From Pseudoroseicyclus tamaricis (GTDB lineage Bacteria > Pseudomonadota > Alphaproteobacteria > Rhodobacterales > Rhodobacteraceae): a stretch of 64,000 bases of DNA. Positions 16,295 through 26,804 of the stretch are shown one piece after another. The position numbers and the translations under genes were made by a program. Position 1 is the first letter of the stretch. Every line of letters starts with the position of its first letter. The notes beneath the pieces were generated by a model. The model worked only from the letters and a program-made list of their open reading frames with translations. It searched no databases and was not told the DNA's origin. The stretch spans positions 434,001 through 498,000 of the forward strand of contig NZ_JAAFYS010000004.1 in assembly GCF_012070395.1 (NCBI RefSeq), in the 5' to 3' direction.

Positions 16295-17488
16295 TCAGTC
16301 AGCAGCCCGAAGTGGAGCTTTCGCGGATTCTCGCCTCAGGCGAGTGGCGAACGTGGCAACCTGCACGAGCGGGTCATTCCGCCCTGCCTTACCCCAGAGG
16401 CCGCCGCGCTGCTCCCAAACACCGGCCCCCGTGAAACTCAGGCGATGATAGAGCGTGCTCGGAGAAAAGACAAAGAGCTCCGCCCGGTGACCGCCTGCCA
16501 CGGCGGCAGCTGCCTCTTTTCGGAGCGCCGGGAGCGACCAGGGCCGCCCGGAAAAGCGCCGCGTGGCGCCTGTGCAGGCGGGATGGAAGGGTAGCCAGGG
16601 GGGCGGCACCTCGGTGAGCGGGGCGAGCGGAGGCAGGGGGCACGCCTTGCCGGCATCGGTGCCGGCGACGAATCCCTGCACGATCTCCCGCGCCTTGCGG
16701 CGGGAGATGCGGCGCGCGCGCAGGTGGCGGAAGATGCGGGATTGCTCCTCGGCCAGCTGGTCGAAGATGCGGCGCGCCATGGTCGCCTCGTCGGCCCCGT
16801 GGCGGCGCAGGAAGACGACGAGGGAGGCGCCGATCTCCGTGAGGTCGAGCGGCACGCGATCGTCCCGGCGGCGGGCGGAGGCCATGAAGCCATGGTGGAC
16901 GATGGCCTCGGGCACCACGGCGGTGGGCGCCATGAGGCGCAGGTTCACGTCCGCCTCGTCGAGGTAGAAACGATAGGCCGGATCGAAGCCGCCGATGGCG
17001 GCGAGGGCCGCGCGGCGGAAGGCCATGTTGGTGCCCTCGGTCTTCACCGGGGCGCCGTCCTCGGGCGGGTAGAGGCCGGGGGCATCCGGCAGCGGCAGGT
17101 GAGTCGCATCCGCCCGTATGCGGCGGGCCCGGTGCTGGAAGGTGAAGCCGTTGCGGCCGATGACGTAGCCGGTGGAGGCCGCGGCGCCGGCGGAGAGGGG
17201 CGCCACGAGCCTGTCCAGCCAGTCGGGCAGGGGGACCGCGTCGTCATCGAGGAAGGCGACCGCCTCGCCCGCCGCCGCCGCCAGCCCGAGGTTGCGGGCG
17301 GCGGAGATGTTGGCCTCGTCGAAGCGGATCGCCTTGATCCGACCGGCGCGGCCGGCGGCGGCGATTCCCGGCCCGTCGGCGACCACGACCAGCTCGAACT
17401 CCGGCGTCGTCAGCTGCTCGAGTGCCGTCAGCGCCCGGGCGAGCGCCTGAGAGCGCCCGTGGCTGACGACGATGACGCTGGTGCGCAT
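16295..17488 (-). CDS. Glycosyltransferase family 2 with C-terminal extension
   Basis: A 397-residue protein. Residues 1-110 form a GT-A fold: MRTSVIVVSHGRSQALARAL, ISAARNLGLAAAAGEAVAFLDDDAVPLPDWL with the DDD acting as the metal-binding DxD. Later ALAAIGGFDPAYRFYLDEADVNLRL is the acceptor-side ED motif. The last ~150 residues are Arg/Pro rich without a recognised domain. It is on the same strand as galU but 124 bases upstream, so it may be transcribed separately. Confidence 0.88.
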   Translation of the reverse strand: MRTSVIVVSHGRSQALARALTALEQLTTPEFELVVVADGPGIAAAGRAGRIKAIRFDEANISAARNLGLAAAAGEAVAFLDDDAVPLPDWLDRLVAPLSAGAAASTGYVIGRNGFTFQHRARRIRADATHLPLPDAPGLYPPEDGAPVKTEGTNMAFRRAALAAIGGFDPAYRFYLDEADVNLRLMAPTAVVPEAIVHHGFMASARRRDDRVPLDLTEIGASLVVFLRRHGADEATMARRIFDQLAEEQSRIFRHLRARRISRRKAREIVQGFVAGTDAGKACPLPPLAPLTEVPPPWLPFHPACTGATRRFSGRPWSLPALRKEAAAAVAGGHRAELFVFSPSTLYHRLSFTGAGVWEQRGGLWGKAGRNDPLVQVATFATRLRRESAKAPLRAAD

Positions 17489-17571
17489 CCTAGAGGCGCG
17501 CCCGGGCGAATCGGGGGGATGGCCACGATTCGGCCATGGGCCGGGCGCGGAGCTTTGCGCCCGACGTCATC

Positions 17572-18369
17572 TCAGGCCTCTTTCAGCTCCACGCCCGGGG
17601 CGTAGGCGATGAAGAAGGGGTTGGCGAAGCCGGGTTTGCCGTAGGTGAAGGGCGCGTGATCCTCGAAGCGCACCATCTGCCCGCCGGCGCCGCGCAGGAC
17701 GGCATCGGCCGCGGCCGTATCCCATTCCATCGTGCGGCCGAGGCGGGGGTAGAGATCCGCCTCGCCCGCCGCGATCAGGCAGAACTTGAGGGAGGAGCCG
17801 GCGGAGGTCATGTCCTTCACGGCGTATTTGGCGATGTAATCGTCCGTCGCCTGGTCCCGGTGGGACTTGGAGGCGACGACCATCAGCGCGCCGTTGTCGG
17901 GGGTGGAGACGTGGATCTCGCCGACCGGGCCGGGGGCCTCCTTGTCGAAGCCGCCCGTCTCCTCGACCGAGACGCCGTCGGCACGGGTGTAGAAGAGGCG
18001 GTTCTTGGCGGGGGCGTAGACGATGCCGCGGATCGGCACGCCGTCTTCGACATAGGCGATGTTGACCGTGAAATCGCCGCGGCGCTGCACGAACTCCTTG
18101 GTGCCGTCCAGCGGGTCGACGATGAGGAAGGTGGAGACCTCCTGCCCGTGGCTGGCGGCCTGCTCCTCCGTCACGAGGGCGATGCCGGGGAAGGCCTCGC
18201 GCAGGCCGGCGGAGATGAGCGCGTCGGCCTTCTCGTCGGCTTCGGTGACGGGGCTCTCGTCGCTCTTCGACTTCACCTCGAAATCGTCGGAATTGTAGAC
18301 CTCCATGATGGCGTCCCCGGCCTCGAGGGCGAGACGGCGCATCACCGACACAAGTTTGTCAAAATCCAA
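17572..18369 (-). CDS. cysQ: 3'(2'),5'-bisphosphate nucleotidase CysQ
   Basis: A 265-residue inositol-monophosphatase-fold enzyme with the metal-binding motifs VTEEQAA, IVDPLDGTKEFVQRRGDFTVNIA and WDTAAADAVLRGAGG. CysQ hydrolyses PAP, the by-product of PAPS-dependent sulfation. Its place in a cluster with a sulfotransferase makes sense because PAP inhibits such enzymes. I start it at the TTG at 18369, which has GAGGAA 8 bases upstream; no ATG gives the usual N-terminus. Confidence 0.93.
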   Translation of the reverse strand: MDFDKLVSVMRRLALEAGDAIMEVYNSDDFEVKSKSDESPVTEADEKADALISAGLREAFPGIALVTEEQAASHGQEVSTFLIVDPLDGTKEFVQRRGDFTVNIAYVEDGVPIRGIVYAPAKNRLFYTRADGVSVEETGGFDKEAPGPVGEIHVSTPDNGALMVVASKSHRDQATDDYIAKYAVKDMTSAGSSLKFCLIAAGEADLYPRLGRTMEWDTAAADAVLRGAGGQMVRFEDHAPFTYGKPGFANPFFIAYAPGVELKEA

Positions 18370-18507
18370 TGGCTTTTCCTCTATAGATGGCGGCCCGGAC
18401 CCGTCCCCCACGCCGCGCGTTGATCGTGCCGGGCGCGCCACTTATGCTGTTCATGACCGGCAGGCCGCAAGAGCCCCTGCCGACCGCCGCTGCCCGAAGG
18501 GAGCGAG

Positions 18508-19338
18508 ATGTTTCAGACCGGCCGCAAGCGCAGCGCGATCGAGAGTGCCTTCAACCTCGTCGAGCTGATCTATCATTCGACCGTCCGCAACGTGCGCAAG
18601 ACGCATCGCTCGGCGCTGGGCGGGCTGTTCATGAACATCCTGCAGAACGTGCTGTTCATCGCCACCTTTTACGCGATGTTCCAGTTTTTCGGCATGCGGC
18701 AGAGCTTCACCCCCGCCATCCGCGGGGACTTCCTGCTCTACATCATGTCGGGCGTCTTCCTCTTCATGGTGCATATCAAGACGGTCTCCGCCGTCACCCG
18801 CGCCGAGGGGCCGACCTCGCCGCTGATGCAGCACGCGCCGCTCAACACGACGGTGACGATCACCGCGGCGGCGCTCGCCTCGCTCTACCTGCAGGTGCTG
18901 TCGATCTTCGTCATCCTCTTCTTCTACCACGTGCTCTTCACGCCGATCAGCATCAACGATCCCTTCGGGGCGCTGTGCATGGTCGGCCTCGCGTGGTTCT
19001 GCGGGGTGGCGATCGGGATGATGCTGCTGGCGCTCAAACCCTGGGCGCCCAACTTCGCCAACGTCGCCGGGACGATCTGGAACCGGGCGAACATGGTGGC
19101 CTCGGGCAAGATGTTCGTCGCCAACACGCTGCCCGGCTACATGCTGGCGCTCTTCGCGTGGAACCCCCTGTTCCACATCATCGATCAGGCGAGGGGGTTC
19201 ATCTTCCTCAATTACACGCCGCATTTCACCTCCTGGGGATACCCGTTGAAGGTGAGTCTGGCGCTGATCGTCATCGGCATGATGGGGGAGTTCTACACCC
19301 GCCAGCACGCCTCGAAGAGCTGGGGGGCCGGCCGGTGA
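18508..19338 (+). CDS. ABC-2 type polysaccharide export permease
   Basis: A 276-residue protein with six membrane segments, matching the KpsM/Wzm-like ABC-2 permeases that export capsular or O-antigen-like glycans. Examples are LFMNILQNVLFIATFYAMFQFF and IRGDFLLYIMSGVFLFMVHI, ending with LFHIIDQARGFIFLNYTPHFTSWGYPL, which is conserved in the family. The ATG at 18508 follows GAAGGGAG. No partner ATPase lies in this window, so it must be encoded elsewhere. The next gene begins at a GTGA overlap. Confidence 0.88.
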   Translation: MFQTGRKRSAIESAFNLVELIYHSTVRNVRKTHRSALGGLFMNILQNVLFIATFYAMFQFFGMRQSFTPAIRGDFLLYIMSGVFLFMVHIKTVSAVTRAEGPTSPLMQHAPLNTTVTITAAALASLYLQVLSIFVILFFYHVLFTPISINDPFGALCMVGLAWFCGVAIGMMLLALKPWAPNFANVAGTIWNRANMVASGKMFVANTLPGYMLALFAWNPLFHIIDQARGFIFLNYTPHFTSWGYPLKVSLALIVIGMMGEFYTRQHASKSWGAGR

Positions 19339-19937
19339 GGTGGCTGGCGCTGCTGCTGACGCTCTGGGCCGGGATGGCCGGGGCGACGACGGAGGAGGCG
19401 CTGCCGGCGCTCTACGACGTGGCCGGAGTCGCGGCGGACGACGTGCTGAACCTGCGCGAAGGTCCGGGGGTAGAGCACGCGGTGATCGGGGAGCTGGCGC
19501 CGGGCGCGGAGAGCGTGGAGGTGACGGCGCTCAGCGAGGATGGCGGCTGGGGCAGGGTCAACGTGGAGGGCCGGAGCGGCTGGGCCTCGATGGCCTACCT
19601 GGAGCGGCAACCGGGGCAGTATGACAGCTTTCCGCCGGGGATTGCCGCGTGCTTCGGGACGGAGCCGTTCTGGAGGCTTGAGGAGACGGGCGACGGCTGG
19701 CAGGTGACGCTGCCGGGCGAGCCGGCCGTCTCCTGGGCGCCGGGCCTGCCGGCCGATCCGATGGGGCGGCCGGGGGTCTTCGCATGGCTCGGCGAGGACG
19801 GCGCGGGGGCGCTGGTGGTGGCTCGCGAGAGCTGCTCGGACGGGATGTCGGACCGGCTGTTCGGCCTCTCCGCCGCGTTGGTGACGGCGGAAGGCGGGGC
19901 GGTGCTGCGGACGGGATGCTGCTCGCTGGTGGAGTGA
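19335..19937 (+). CDS. Secreted SH3b-domain protein
   Basis: A 200-residue protein with a signal peptide (start GTG at 19335; RWLALLLTLWAGMAGAT), an SH3b domain at about residues 28-90 (DDVLNLREGPGVEHAVIGELAPGAE through GRSGWASMAYLER), and a C-terminal domain with four cysteines (IAACFGTEPFWRLEETGDGW, ESCSD, GCCSL) of the kind annotated as membrane-associated or COG3650-like in this family. It probably acts in the periplasm, perhaps on peptidoglycan. It is translationally coupled to the export permease. Confidence 0.75.
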   Translation: MRWLALLLTLWAGMAGATTEEALPALYDVAGVAADDVLNLREGPGVEHAVIGELAPGAESVEVTALSEDGGWGRVNVEGRSGWASMAYLERQPGQYDSFPPGIAACFGTEPFWRLEETGDGWQVTLPGEPAVSWAPGLPADPMGRPGVFAWLGEDGAGALVVARESCSDGMSDRLFGLSAALVTAEGGAVLRTGCCSLVE

Positions 19938-20050
19938 GGGGCGGTGGGTTGGAAACCCGGCCTACGGGGCGTGAGCTCGGGGTTCTGTCGGCGGTGTGCG
20001 GCCCATTCGGCGACCGGCCTGAGCTGTGCCCCCGCCCGGTGCGCGCCAAA

Positions 20051-20198
20051 GGCGCAGGGCGAGCGCCTGCCCGTCCCGCGGGCTGGCGCTCCGGTGGGGC
20101 TTGGTCCCTCGCTCGGGCCGGGGAGGGGCTTGGCGGGCATAAAGAGTGCAGCGGGACCGTCGAGGCGCCACCCCACGGGCAGGCGCTCGCCCTGCGCC
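20051..20198. repeat. Inverted-repeat unit A1 (148 bp)
   Basis: The left arm (20051-20074) begins GGCGCAGGGCGAGCGCC and ends TGCCCGT. The right arm (20175-20198) is its exact reverse complement over 24 bases. About 100 bases lie between them. Confidence 0.85.
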
Positions 20199-20324
20199 TG
20201 CAACGGGAGTGCCGGGTGGAGAGGGGGGTGGTGGGTTGGAAACCCACCCTACGGGTCTGGGCGCCGGCCTCGTTTTACGAAGGCGCCCGGCCTGAGCTGT
20301 GCCCCCCGCCCGGCGCGCGCCAAA

Positions 20325-20473
20325 GGCGCAGGGCGAGCGCCTGCCCGTCCCGGCGGGCTGGCGCTCTGGCGGGGCTTGGTGCTCAGCGGAGGGCGGGGAG
20401 GGGCTTGGCTGGCATAAAGTGCACAGCTCGCCCGTCGGGGCGCCACCCCACGGGCAGGCGCCCGCCCTGCGCC
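20325..20473. repeat. Inverted-repeat unit A2 (149 bp)
   Basis: Left arm 20325-20348 is identical to that of unit A1. Right arm 20450-20473 has one mismatch in 24. The loop contains CATAAAGTGCACAGC and CGCCACCCCACGGGC. Confidence 0.85.
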
Positions 20474-20605
20474 AGCAACGGGAGTGGGGGGTGGCGAGGG
20501 GGGAGGTGGGTTGGAAACCCACCATACGGGGCGTGAGCTCGGGGTTCTGTCGGCGGCCCATCCAGCGACCGGCCTGAGCTGTGCCCCCGCCCGATGCGGG
20601 CCAAA

Positions 20606-20753
20606 GGCGCAGGGCGAGCGCCTGCCCGTCCCGCGGGCTGGCGCTCTGGTGAAGCTTGGTGCTCAGCGGAGGACGGGGAGGGGTTTGGCGGGAATAAAGA
20701 GTGCAGCGGGGCCGTCGCGGCGCCACCCCACGGGCAGGCGCCCGCCCTGCGCC
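20606..20753. repeat. Inverted-repeat unit A3 (148 bp)
   Basis: Left arm 20606-20629 is identical to A1 and A2. Right arm 20730-20753 has one mismatch in 24, the same as in A2. Confidence 0.85.
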
Positions 20754-20956
20754 TGCAACGGGAGTGCGGGGTGGCGGGCCGGGTGGTGGGTTGGAAACCC
20801 ACCCTACGGAGTGTGAGCGCGGGGTCATTTCGGGGATGTAGGACCCCTCTCCGGTGACCGGCTTGAGGTGGGTTGGAAACCCACCCTACGGGCGAACGTC
20901 CGCTGACCGCGCGCCGCGAAAGGTGACCGCGCCGCGAAAGGTGCCCGCCCGCCGTC

Positions 20957-21577
20957 TCAGGTGACCACGCGCATCGTGACGTTGATGCGGCCGCCGCCGT
21001 CAAGCAACGTGGAGGAGCCCTCGCGCACGCGGTCCACGCCGTGGTGGACGAGGCGGGCGTCGCCGGCGATGAGGGCGACGTCGCCGGATTTCAGCCAGTG
21101 GCTCTCCGTCTTGCCGCCGCGCTCGATGTTGCCGACGCGGAAGAGGGCGTCGTCGCCGAGGGAGATGGAGAGGACGGGCTGCGACAGGTCCGCCTCGTCG
21201 CGATCCTGGTGCAGGCCCATGCGGGCGCCCTCGCGGTAGAGGTTGACGAGGCAGCTCTCCGGCTCTCGCGCATCGGGGGCCACCGCCCGCCAGAGCGCCA
21301 GCGCCGCCGGGGGGATCGGCGGCCAGGGGGCGCCGGTGACGGGGTGGCGCTCCTCATAGCGGTAGCCGCGCCTGTCGCTGACCCAGCCGAAGCGGCCCGC
21401 GGAGGTCATCTGCACGCTCATCTTCTGGCCCCGGCGCGTCTCCGGGCGGAAGAGCGGGGCGGCGGTCACCACCTCTCTTAGCTCGGCCAGAAGGGCGCGC
21501 TGGACGGCCTCGTCCAGACGGCCGGGCCAGATGGCGACGCCGCGCAGGTCTATCATTTGCATTTGTGAAACCCCCAT
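20957..21577 (-). CDS. alkB: Alpha-ketoglutarate-dependent DNA repair dioxygenase AlkB
   Basis: A 206-residue Fe(II)/2-oxoglutarate dioxygenase of the AlkB family. Iron ligands are visible as HQD in MGLHQDRDEADLSQPVLSIS and the distal His in ARLVHHGVDRV; the 2OG-binding arginine is in GRINVTMR. LVNLYREGARMGLHQD is characteristic. It removes methyl groups from 1-methyladenine and 3-methylcytosine in DNA or RNA. The start may be 21577 or one of two internal ATGs within 21 bases (21562, 21556); no ribosome site decides between them. It is divergent from dnaK. Confidence 0.92.
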   Translation of the reverse strand: MGVSQMQMIDLRGVAIWPGRLDEAVQRALLAELREVVTAAPLFRPETRRGQKMSVQMTSAGRFGWVSDRRGYRYEERHPVTGAPWPPIPPAALALWRAVAPDAREPESCLVNLYREGARMGLHQDRDEADLSQPVLSISLGDDALFRVGNIERGGKTESHWLKSGDVALIAGDARLVHHGVDRVREGSSTLLDGGGRINVTMRVVT

Positions 21578-21586
21578 CGGCCGTGG

Positions 21587-21615
21587 TTGCAGCCCCGATT
21601 GCCCCTTCCTATATA
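21587..21615 (+). promoter_or_regulatory. Possible RpoH (heat-shock) promoter of dnaK
   Basis: TTGC at 21587-21590 and CCTATATA at 21608-21615, with about 17 bases between, resemble the alphaproteobacterial sigma-32 pattern (CTTG then CYTATNT). They lie ~112 bases upstream of the dnaK ATG. I see no CIRCE inverted repeat (TTAGCACTC/GAGTGCTAA) in this gap. Confidence 0.45.
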
Positions 21616-21726
21616 GCTGCAGGTCGAACGACCCGTCATCGGATCGTCACCAATTCATCACCTGGCCGGGGTGCCGCCATCCGGGCCCCGCCGCTCAAAC
21701 CGCCTGAAGCATAGGGATTTGAACAC

Positions 21727-23646
<1,920 letters not shown>

Positions 23647-23668
23647 CCTCCTGACCAGGCGCCGGGCC

Positions 23669-23692
23669 GGCCTCCTTGCGGGGCCGGCCTCC
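23669..23692 (+). terminator. Possible attenuator hairpin between dnaK and dnaJ
   Basis: GCCGGCC and GGCCGGC in the 73-base dnaK-dnaJ gap can pair around a short loop (TCCTTGCGG). There is no U-run after it, so it is more likely a processing or attenuation hairpin that lowers dnaJ expression than a full terminator. Confidence 0.35.
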
Positions 23693-23719
23693 GCCGTTCC
23701 AGAGGGGACATGACTGACG

Positions 23720-24889
23720 ATGGCAAAACGCGATTTTTACGATGTGCTGGGCATCGCCAAGGGTGCCAGCCCCGAAGAGATCAAGAAGGCCTATCGGACC
23801 AAGGCCAAGGAACTCCACCCCGACCGCAACTCCGACAACCCGGATGCCGAGGCCCAGTTCAAGGAAGCGAACGAGGCCTACGACGTCCTGAAGGATCCGG
23901 ACAAGAAGGCCGCCTATGACCGCTTCGGCCACGCCGCCTTCGAGGGCGGCATGGGTGGCGGGGCGCGGCCCGGCGGCGGTGGCTTCCGGCCCGGCGGGCC
24001 GGGGCAGGGCGACTTCGCCTCCGCCTTCTCCGATGTGTTCGACGACCTCTTCGGCGATTTCATGGGACAGCAGCGCGGCGCCGGAGCGGCCCGCGCCCGC
24101 GCCACGCGCGGCAATGACCTGCGCTACAACCTTCGGGTGACGCTGGAGGATGCCTTCAGCGGCATGACGAAGACGCTGAACGTGCCGACCTCCGTCACCT
24201 GCGACGTCTGTGACGGCTCGGGCGCCGCCGGCGGCAGCGAGCCGCAGACCTGCCCGACCTGTTCGGGCCTCGGCAAGGTGCGCGCGCAGCAGGGCTTCTT
24301 CACGGTGGAGCGCACCTGCCCCACCTGCAACGGCCTCGGCCAGACGATCAAGAACCCCTGCCGCAATTGCGGCGGTGCCGGCCGGGTCGAGAAGGACCGC
24401 TCGCTCTCCGTCAACATCCCCGCGGGGGTGGAGACGGGCACGCGCATCCGGCTCGCCGGAGAGGGCGAGGCGGGCGTGCGCGGCGGGCCGGCGGGCGACC
24501 TCTACATCTTCATCGATGTGAAGGAGCACGCGCTCTTCCAGCGCGACGGCACGCATCTGCATTGCCGCGTGCCGGTGAGCATGGCGACGGCCGCGCTCGG
24601 CGGAGAGATCGACGTGCCGACGATCGACGGCGGCAAGAGCCGGGTGAAGATCCCCGAAGGCTCGCAGAGCGGGCGCCAGATGCGCCTGCGCGCCAAGGGC
24701 ATGCCGGCGCTGCGAGGCGGCCCGCCGGGTGACATGTTCATCGAGCTGGCGGTGGAGACACCGGTGAAGCTTTCGGCCCGGCAGAAGGAGCTTCTGCGCG
24801 AGTTCGACAAGCTCAGCGAGGAGAACAACCCGCAGAGCGCGGGGTTCTTCAAGTCCGTCAAGGGCTTCTGGGATTCGATGAAGGGCTGA
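23720..24889 (+). CDS. dnaJ: Chaperone protein DnaJ (Hsp40)
   Basis: A 389-residue class I J-protein: the J domain with HPD (residues ~1-70), a Gly/Phe-rich stretch, four zinc repeats ([32 protein letters not shown]) and the C-terminal peptide-binding domains. It stimulates the DnaK ATPase and delivers clients. It is in operon position after dnaK and is followed by a strong terminator at 24903-24928. Confidence 0.98.
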   Translation: MAKRDFYDVLGIAKGASPEEIKKAYRTKAKELHPDRNSDNPDAEAQFKEANEAYDVLKDPDKKAAYDRFGHAAFEGGMGGGARPGGGGFRPGGPGQGDFASAFSDVFDDLFGDFMGQQRGAGAARARATRGNDLRYNLRVTLEDAFSGMTKTLNVPTSVTCDVCDGSGAAGGSEPQTCPTCSGLGKVRAQQGFFTVERTCPTCNGLGQTIKNPCRNCGGAGRVEKDRSLSVNIPAGVETGTRIRLAGEGEAGVRGGPAGDLYIFIDVKEHALFQRDGTHLHCRVPVSMATAALGGEIDVPTIDGGKSRVKIPEGSQSGRQMRLRAKGMPALRGGPPGDMFIELAVETPVKLSARQKELLREFDKLSEENNPQSAGFFKSVKGFWDSMKG

Positions 24890-24902
24890 CGCGGTTCTAG
24901 AA

Positions 24903-24928
24903 GGGCGCCCCGACCGGGGCGCCCTTTT
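24903..24928 (+). terminator. Rho-independent terminator after dnaJ
   Basis: A perfect 9-bp stem GGGCGCCCC / GGGGCGCCC with a 4-base loop (GACC), followed directly by TTTT and a T-rich tail, located 14 bases after the dnaJ stop. Confidence 0.9.
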
Positions 24929-24996
24929 CGTTTGTCGGGGCTGGAACGCATCGGCGCTGCCGCCGTTCTCTGAAAGTAGTCCTTGAGGGGTGGCGC

Positions 24997-25614
24997 ATGT
25001 TCGACTGGATCACCGGAATCGTCGATTCCATGGGCGCCATAGGCGTCGGCCTGCTGATGTTCCTCGAGAACGTCTTTCCGCCCATCCCCTCCGAGCTCAT
25101 CATGCCGCTGGCCGGCTTCAACGCCGCCCGCGGCGACATGAGCCTGCCGCTGATCATCCTGTCTGGCTCCATCGGGTCGCTGGCCGGGGCATGGCTCTGG
25201 TACTGGCTGGCGCGGAAGGTGGGGCAGGAGCGGCTGCGCCGCTTCTCCGAGCGGCACGGGCGGTGGACGGGGATCACGCCCGAGGATCTCGACAAGGCGC
25301 AGCGCTGGTTCGAGCGGCGCGGCGGGGTCGCGGTGCTGATCGGGCGCCTGATCCCGACGGTGCGCACGCTGATCTCGGTGCCGGCGGGGCTGACGGACAT
25401 GCCGCTGCCGAAGTTCCTCGCCTATTCCGCCGTCGGCACCGTGGGCTGGACGACGCTGCTGGCGATGGCCGGCTACTGGCTGGAATCGGGCTACGAGGCC
25501 GTGTCCGGCTGGCTGGACCCTGTCACCTGGGTCGTGATCGGCGGCATCGTGGCCTTCTACCTCTACCAGGTCGCCACCTACGACAGGCGGAGGGCGAAGG
25601 CCGGGGGATCTTAA
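24997..25614 (+). CDS. DedA-family inner-membrane protein
   Basis: A 205-residue membrane protein with the DedA pattern: FLENVFPPIPSELIMPLAGF near the N-terminus (re-entrant loop with E and P), GAWLWYWLARKVGQERL, and the conserved GRLIPTVRTLISVPAGLTDMPLPKFLAYSAVGTVGW. DedA proteins act in lipid carrier recycling and membrane homeostasis. The ATG at 24997 has a moderate ribosome site (TTGAGGGG). It is independent of dnaJ because a terminator intervenes, and is followed 35 bases later by radC. Confidence 0.93.
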   Translation: MFDWITGIVDSMGAIGVGLLMFLENVFPPIPSELIMPLAGFNAARGDMSLPLIILSGSIGSLAGAWLWYWLARKVGQERLRRFSERHGRWTGITPEDLDKAQRWFERRGGVAVLIGRLIPTVRTLISVPAGLTDMPLPKFLAYSAVGTVGWTTLLAMAGYWLESGYEAVSGWLDPVTWVVIGGIVAFYLYQVATYDRRRAKAGGS

Positions 25615-25649
25615 GGGATCATCAACCATGGAATGGCACGCTCGGGGAT

Positions 25650-26417
25650 ATGAGCGAGTCGCCCCAGCTGTCATTTCAGGATGTTGCCGCCCCTTTCGGG
25701 GGGGACGAGGTGGCGGCGGTGGAGCCGCTGCCGAAGGGCAAGGTCCCCTCCTACATGGCCGATCACCGGCGCCGGCTCCGCGCCCGCTTCATGGAGGGCG
25801 GGGCGGCGGCGATGCCGGATTACGAGCTGCTGGAGCTGCTGCTTTTCCGCGCGATCCCGAGGCAGGACGTGAAGCCGCTGGCGAGGCGGCTGATCGAGCG
25901 ATTCGGTGATCTGGGGGCCGTGCTCTCCGCACCTACGGTGCGGCTCGCGAAGGTCGAGGGCGTCGGCGAGGCGGTGATCTGCGAGCTGAAGGTGGCGGAG
26001 GCGGCGGCACACCGGATGGCGCGCGCCCGGGTGCTGCAGCGGCCCGTCATCTCCTCCTGGGACCAGGTGCTGGATTACTGCCACACGACGATGGCCCACC
26101 GTGAGACGGAGCAGTTCCGCATCCTCTTCCTCGACCGGAAGAACGTGCTGATCGCCGACGAAGAGCAGGCCCGGGGCACGGTGGATCACGTGCCCGTCTA
26201 CCCGCGAGAGGTGGTCAAACGGGCGCTGGAGCTCAACGCCTCCGCGCTGATCCTCGTGCACAATCATCCCTCCGGTGACCCGACACCGAGCGACGCCGAC
26301 ATCCAGATGACCGCCGCAATTGCGGAGGCGGCGCGGGCGCTGGGGCTGACGATCCACGATCATCTGGTGATCGGGCGGCAGCGGGAGCTGTCGTTCCGGG
26401 CGGAGGGGTTGTTGTAG
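25650..26417 (+). CDS. radC: RadC-family JAB-domain protein
   Basis: A 255-residue RadC: an N-terminal helix-hairpin-helix-like region (YELLELLLFRAIPRQDVKPLARRL, LSAPTVRLAKVEGVGEA) and a C-terminal JAB/MPN domain with the metal motif HNHPSGDPTPSDAD. The role of RadC in repair is unsettled. The start is the ATG at 25650. A composite repeat region begins right after the stop. Confidence 0.95.
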   Translation: MSESPQLSFQDVAAPFGGDEVAAVEPLPKGKVPSYMADHRRRLRARFMEGGAAAMPDYELLELLLFRAIPRQDVKPLARRLIERFGDLGAVLSAPTVRLAKVEGVGEAVICELKVAEAAAHRMARARVLQRPVISSWDQVLDYCHTTMAHRETEQFRILFLDRKNVLIADEEQARGTVDHVPVYPREVVKRALELNASALILVHNHPSGDPTPSDADIQMTAAIAEAARALGLTIHDHLVIGRQRELSFRAEGLL

Positions 26418-26804
26418 GGGCGCAGGACGACGGTTGAGCTTTTCCCCGCCCGGTGCGCGCCAGAGGCGCAGGGCGAGCGCCGGCCCGTCCCGCGGGCTGG
26501 CGCTCGGGTGACGTTGACGCGCAGATCGGGGCGGGGAGGTGGTGGCGCGATAAAGCGCACCCACGGGAACGCTGGTGCGCCACCCCACGGGCCGGCGCTC
26601 GCCCTGCGCCGGCGGGTGGTGTGCGGGGTGTTGGCGGGGTGGTGGGTTGGAAACCCACCCTACGGGGTCGTGGAGCCCATCCTACCGGGTCCCGCGGGTT
26701 CGGGGAGGATCCTTCGGGCGGGATGGTGCGTGGCGAGCACGCACCCTACGAAAACGGCGCCCGCATGGGGCGCCGCTTCGATCTGTCCGGACGGGGAGGG
26801 CGGG
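26418..26804. repeat. 387-base gap with a composite repeat, second locus
   Basis: No gene is visible. It contains one inverted-repeat unit (26465-26610), the hairpin GGTGGGTT-GGA-AACCCACC plus CTACGG (26641-26665), and a second hairpin of the same plan but different stem, GGTGCGTG-gcgag-CACGCACC plus CTACG (26725-26750). The gap lies between convergent radC and the DsbA-like gene. Confidence 0.8.
26465..26610. repeat. Inverted-repeat unit B (146 bp) with co-varied arms
   Basis: Left arm 26465-26488 ends CGGCCCGT where region A has CTGCCCGT. The right arm (26587-26610) carries the matching change, so the 24-bp arms remain perfectly complementary. Confidence 0.85.

Larger units (their letters stand above)
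19938..20956. repeat. 1-kb intergenic array of composite repeats (three inverted-repeat units, five short hairpins)
   Basis: There is no credible gene here. Three ~148-base inverted-repeat units (20051-20198, 20325-20473, 20606-20753) alternate with five copies of the hairpin GGTGGGTT-GGA-AACCCACC followed by CTACGG, or close variants (starting near 19943, 20230, 20505, 20785 and 20867). Unit loops share CATAAAG, GCAGCGGG or GCACAGC and CGCCACCCCACGGGC. The same family is found in the gaps at 26.4-26.8 and 41.8-42.1 kb. The array separates two convergent genes. See the individual unit entries. Confidence 0.85.

Noticed and set aside
18387-19334. Extension of the SH3b protein frame back to 18387
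   Set aside because: The upstream part overlaps the export permease in another frame; the GTG at 19335 gives a signal peptide and a GTGA coupling.
19944-20828. Several open frames on both strands in the 20-kb repeat array
   Set aside because: They are created by the GC-rich repeats, repeat the same peptide fragments from each unit, and lack start signals and domains.
19938-20956. CRISPR array in the repeat region
   Set aside because: The repeats are long inverted units with conserved loops, not short direct repeats separated by unique spacers, and no cas genes are present.
24990-25649. Fusion of a DedA-region frame to radC
   Set aside because: The upstream frame is a shifted reading of the DedA gene; radC starts at the ATG at 25650.
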